Source: Planctomycetaceae bacterium
GTDB lineage: Bacteria > Planctomycetota > Planctomycetia > Pirellulales > Pirellulaceae
Direction of reading: 5' to 3'
Length of the DNA stretch: 5,788 bases
Assembly (NCBI GenBank): GCA_002862265.1
Contig: PKCQ01000391.1
Location: 1 to 5,788, forward strand
Shown here one piece after another: positions 5,111 to 5,788 of the stretch. The notes below the pieces were generated by a model that had not been told where the DNA came from, did no database searches, and worked only from the letters and a program-made list of their open reading frames with translations. Each line of letters opens with the position of its first letter. Within the stretch, counting starts at the first letter, position 1. The position numbers and the translations under genes were made by a program.

Positions 5111-5268
5111 CCTCCTGGGCGGACAGACACACTTGGTGCAAGCCGGTGGACAATCGAGACTATGTAAGTTGTGAGTATTCTGCGGAAGCTCTGATCGAAT
5201 CCAAGGCCCTCCCCACAAATCCCACCTCTACCATTCTTGATTTGCCTAGTTGGAAATCGAGGATTTTT
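5111..5268 (+). ncRNA. Candidate small RNA or attenuated leader (about 155 nt), family not recognised
   Basis: A strong promoter on one side and a strong intrinsic terminator on the other bracket about 155 bases with no plausible plus-strand ORF. Local hairpins can be drawn: CTTG/CAAG (5132-5142) and GAG..TTC/GAA.CTC (5173-5191, loop TGCG). Possible long-range pairing joins GGTGG (5145-5149) with CCACC (5222-5226). The 3' third before the terminator is C-rich and probably single stranded. I could not match it to 6S RNA, SRP RNA, tmRNA, RNase P or a known riboswitch. It may be a free-standing sRNA, or a leader whose terminator is controlled so that the DUF1501 gene 100 bases downstream is expressed only under some condition. 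The boundaries are inferred from the promoter and terminator. Confidence 0.42.
5233..5268 (+). terminator. Intrinsic terminator ending the candidate small RNA
   Basis: ATTCTTGATTT (5233-5243) pairs with AAATCGAGGAT (5254-5264) as 11 bp with two G-U pairs. The stem is extended inward by CC/GG (5245-5246 with 5252-5253, one bulged G) around loop TAGTT. A run of five T follows (5264-5268). It lies about 100 bases before the DUF1501 start. Confidence 0.65.
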
Positions 5269-5369
5269 AAAATTCAGTGCTCGACACTGATGAATTGATA
5301 CACGAGTCCGAAGTCGGATTCTAACTTCGCACACCAAATCTTACTTTGATCCGATGGAGTGATTGTTCT

Positions 5370-5788
5370 ATGCATTGCTTTGGTAATCAATTGTCCCGAC
5401 GTAGTATGCTGACGGTTGGAGCCTTCGGCGGGCTGACTTTGGCTGATTTTCTTCGTGCCAGAAGCGTTCGCGCGGACCAAAAGCACTATGACTTCATTCC
5501 GGCTAAAGCAGAGAGTGTCATTCACATTTTCTTGCCCGGTGGAATGGCTCATCAGGAATCATTTGATCCTAAGCCCTACAGCCCGCTGGAGTACCGCGGT
5601 GAGATGGGAACGATCAAGACGAATACTGGTGAAGTAGTAAGCCAGGCGATTCCTAAGTTGGCGCAGTGTGCCGACAAATTCACGATCATCCGCTCAATGA
5701 CGCATGGTGAAGCCGCTCACGAACGCGGCACACACAATATGTTCACAGGCTACAAACCGAGTCCTGCCTTGGTCTTCCCGAGCTTCGG
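5370..5788 (+). CDS. DUF1501 family protein with Tat signal, N-terminal part (runs off right edge)
   Basis: ATG at 5370 follows GGAG (5356-5359) by ten bases. The first 139 codons are visible with no stop. Residues 9-14, 'SRRSML', are a twin-arginine motif, followed by a hydrophobic 'TVGAFGGLTLADFL' and a short polar end (ARSVRAD). The folded protein is therefore expected to be exported by the Tat system. The mature part begins the DUF1501 domain: 'AKAESVIHIFLPGGMAHQESFDPKP' (about 48-72), 'YRGEMGTIKTNTGEV' and 'ADKFTIIRSMTHGEAAHERGTHNMFTGYKP'. DUF1501 proteins belong to the sulfatase/alkaline-phosphatase-like superfamily. They are very numerous in planctomycetes, often paired with DUF1553/DUF1549 (PSD1) c-type cytochrome proteins; no such partner is visible here. 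The substrate is unknown. Expression may depend on the promoter at 5075 and read-through of the terminator at 5233-5268. Confidence 0.92.
   Translation, partial: MHCFGNQLSRRSMLTVGAFGGLTLADFLRARSVRADQKHYDFIPAKAESVIHIFLPGGMAHQESFDPKPYSPLEYRGEMGTIKTNTGEVVSQAIPKLAQCADKFTIIRSMTHGEAAHERGTHNMFTGYKPSPALVFPSF

Noticed and set aside
5136..5155. AAGCCGGTGGACAATC resembles part of the cobalamin riboswitch core
   Set aside because: The rest of the B12 box, including the GCCACTG-like segment and the matching paired elements, is absent on both sides.
5286..5323. CTGATGA followed by a hairpin and CGAA, recalling a hammerhead ribozyme core
   Set aside because: No stem II can be drawn between CTGATGA and CGAA, the second core box is CGAAG rather than GAAA, and no closing stem III with a cleavage triplet is present. 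The GAGTCCG/CGGATTC hairpin (5304-5321) has no T-run either.
5098..5552. Minus-strand open frames across the intergenic region and the DUF1501 start
   Set aside because: They show no recognisable motif, oppose a clear plus-strand gene and promoter, and have no convincing ribosome sites.
1..5788. CRISPR array or defence system
   Set aside because: No regularly spaced long repeats and no cas, restriction, toxin-antitoxin or retron-like gene is visible; the short phased repeats at 1260-1323 are far too small for an array.

Overview
The window looks like a piece of a planctomycete chromosome (Planctomycetota, probably Pirellulaceae-like) at the edge of an integrated mobile element. Three things point there: a Tat-exported DUF1501 protein at the right end, a type of tyrosine recombinase common in that phylum, and frequent GTG/TTG starts. 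The assignment rests on family recognition, not on a database search.

Left half (1 to about 3208) is the end of an integrative element with all genes on the minus strand, read right to left. A tyrosine recombinase (1883-3054) lies nearest the host junction and is split by a -1 frame change at codons CGA AAG. It is followed, with an ATGA overlap, by an unrecognised helical protein (1314-1886). After a 134-base gap carrying three phased AGTACGG repeats comes an excisionase-like HTH protein (922-1179). Then follow a CxxC/CxxC zinc-binding-like ORF (547-909), a conserved protein of unknown function (53-658), and, through a TGATG overlap, the first 17 codons of a gene running off the left edge. 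That stub ends in a D-x-E motif that recalls the exonuclease domain of element-borne family A DNA polymerases. The layout is a recombination module followed by what may be a replication module. The left end of the element is outside the window.

The junction (3055-3208) holds two perfect or near-perfect inverted repeats and a minus-strand terminator-like hairpin, then a complete tRNA-Ser(UGA) at 3209-3293. The element sits on the 5' side of this tRNA, the less usual side.

Right half is host-like and on the plus strand: upp (uracil salvage, GTG start at 3437), aat (N-end-rule leucyl/phenylalanyl transferase, TTG start at 4202), a 391-base non-coding interval, and the first 139 codons of a DUF1501 protein. 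The interval contains a near-consensus promoter (5075-5104) and a strong intrinsic terminator (5233-5268) with no sensible ORF between them, which suggests a small RNA of about 155 nt or an attenuated leader for the DUF1501 gene.

The observations most worth following are the CGA AAG site in the recombinase, the candidate small RNA, the inverted repeats beside the integrase, and the phased repeats before the excisionase gene.
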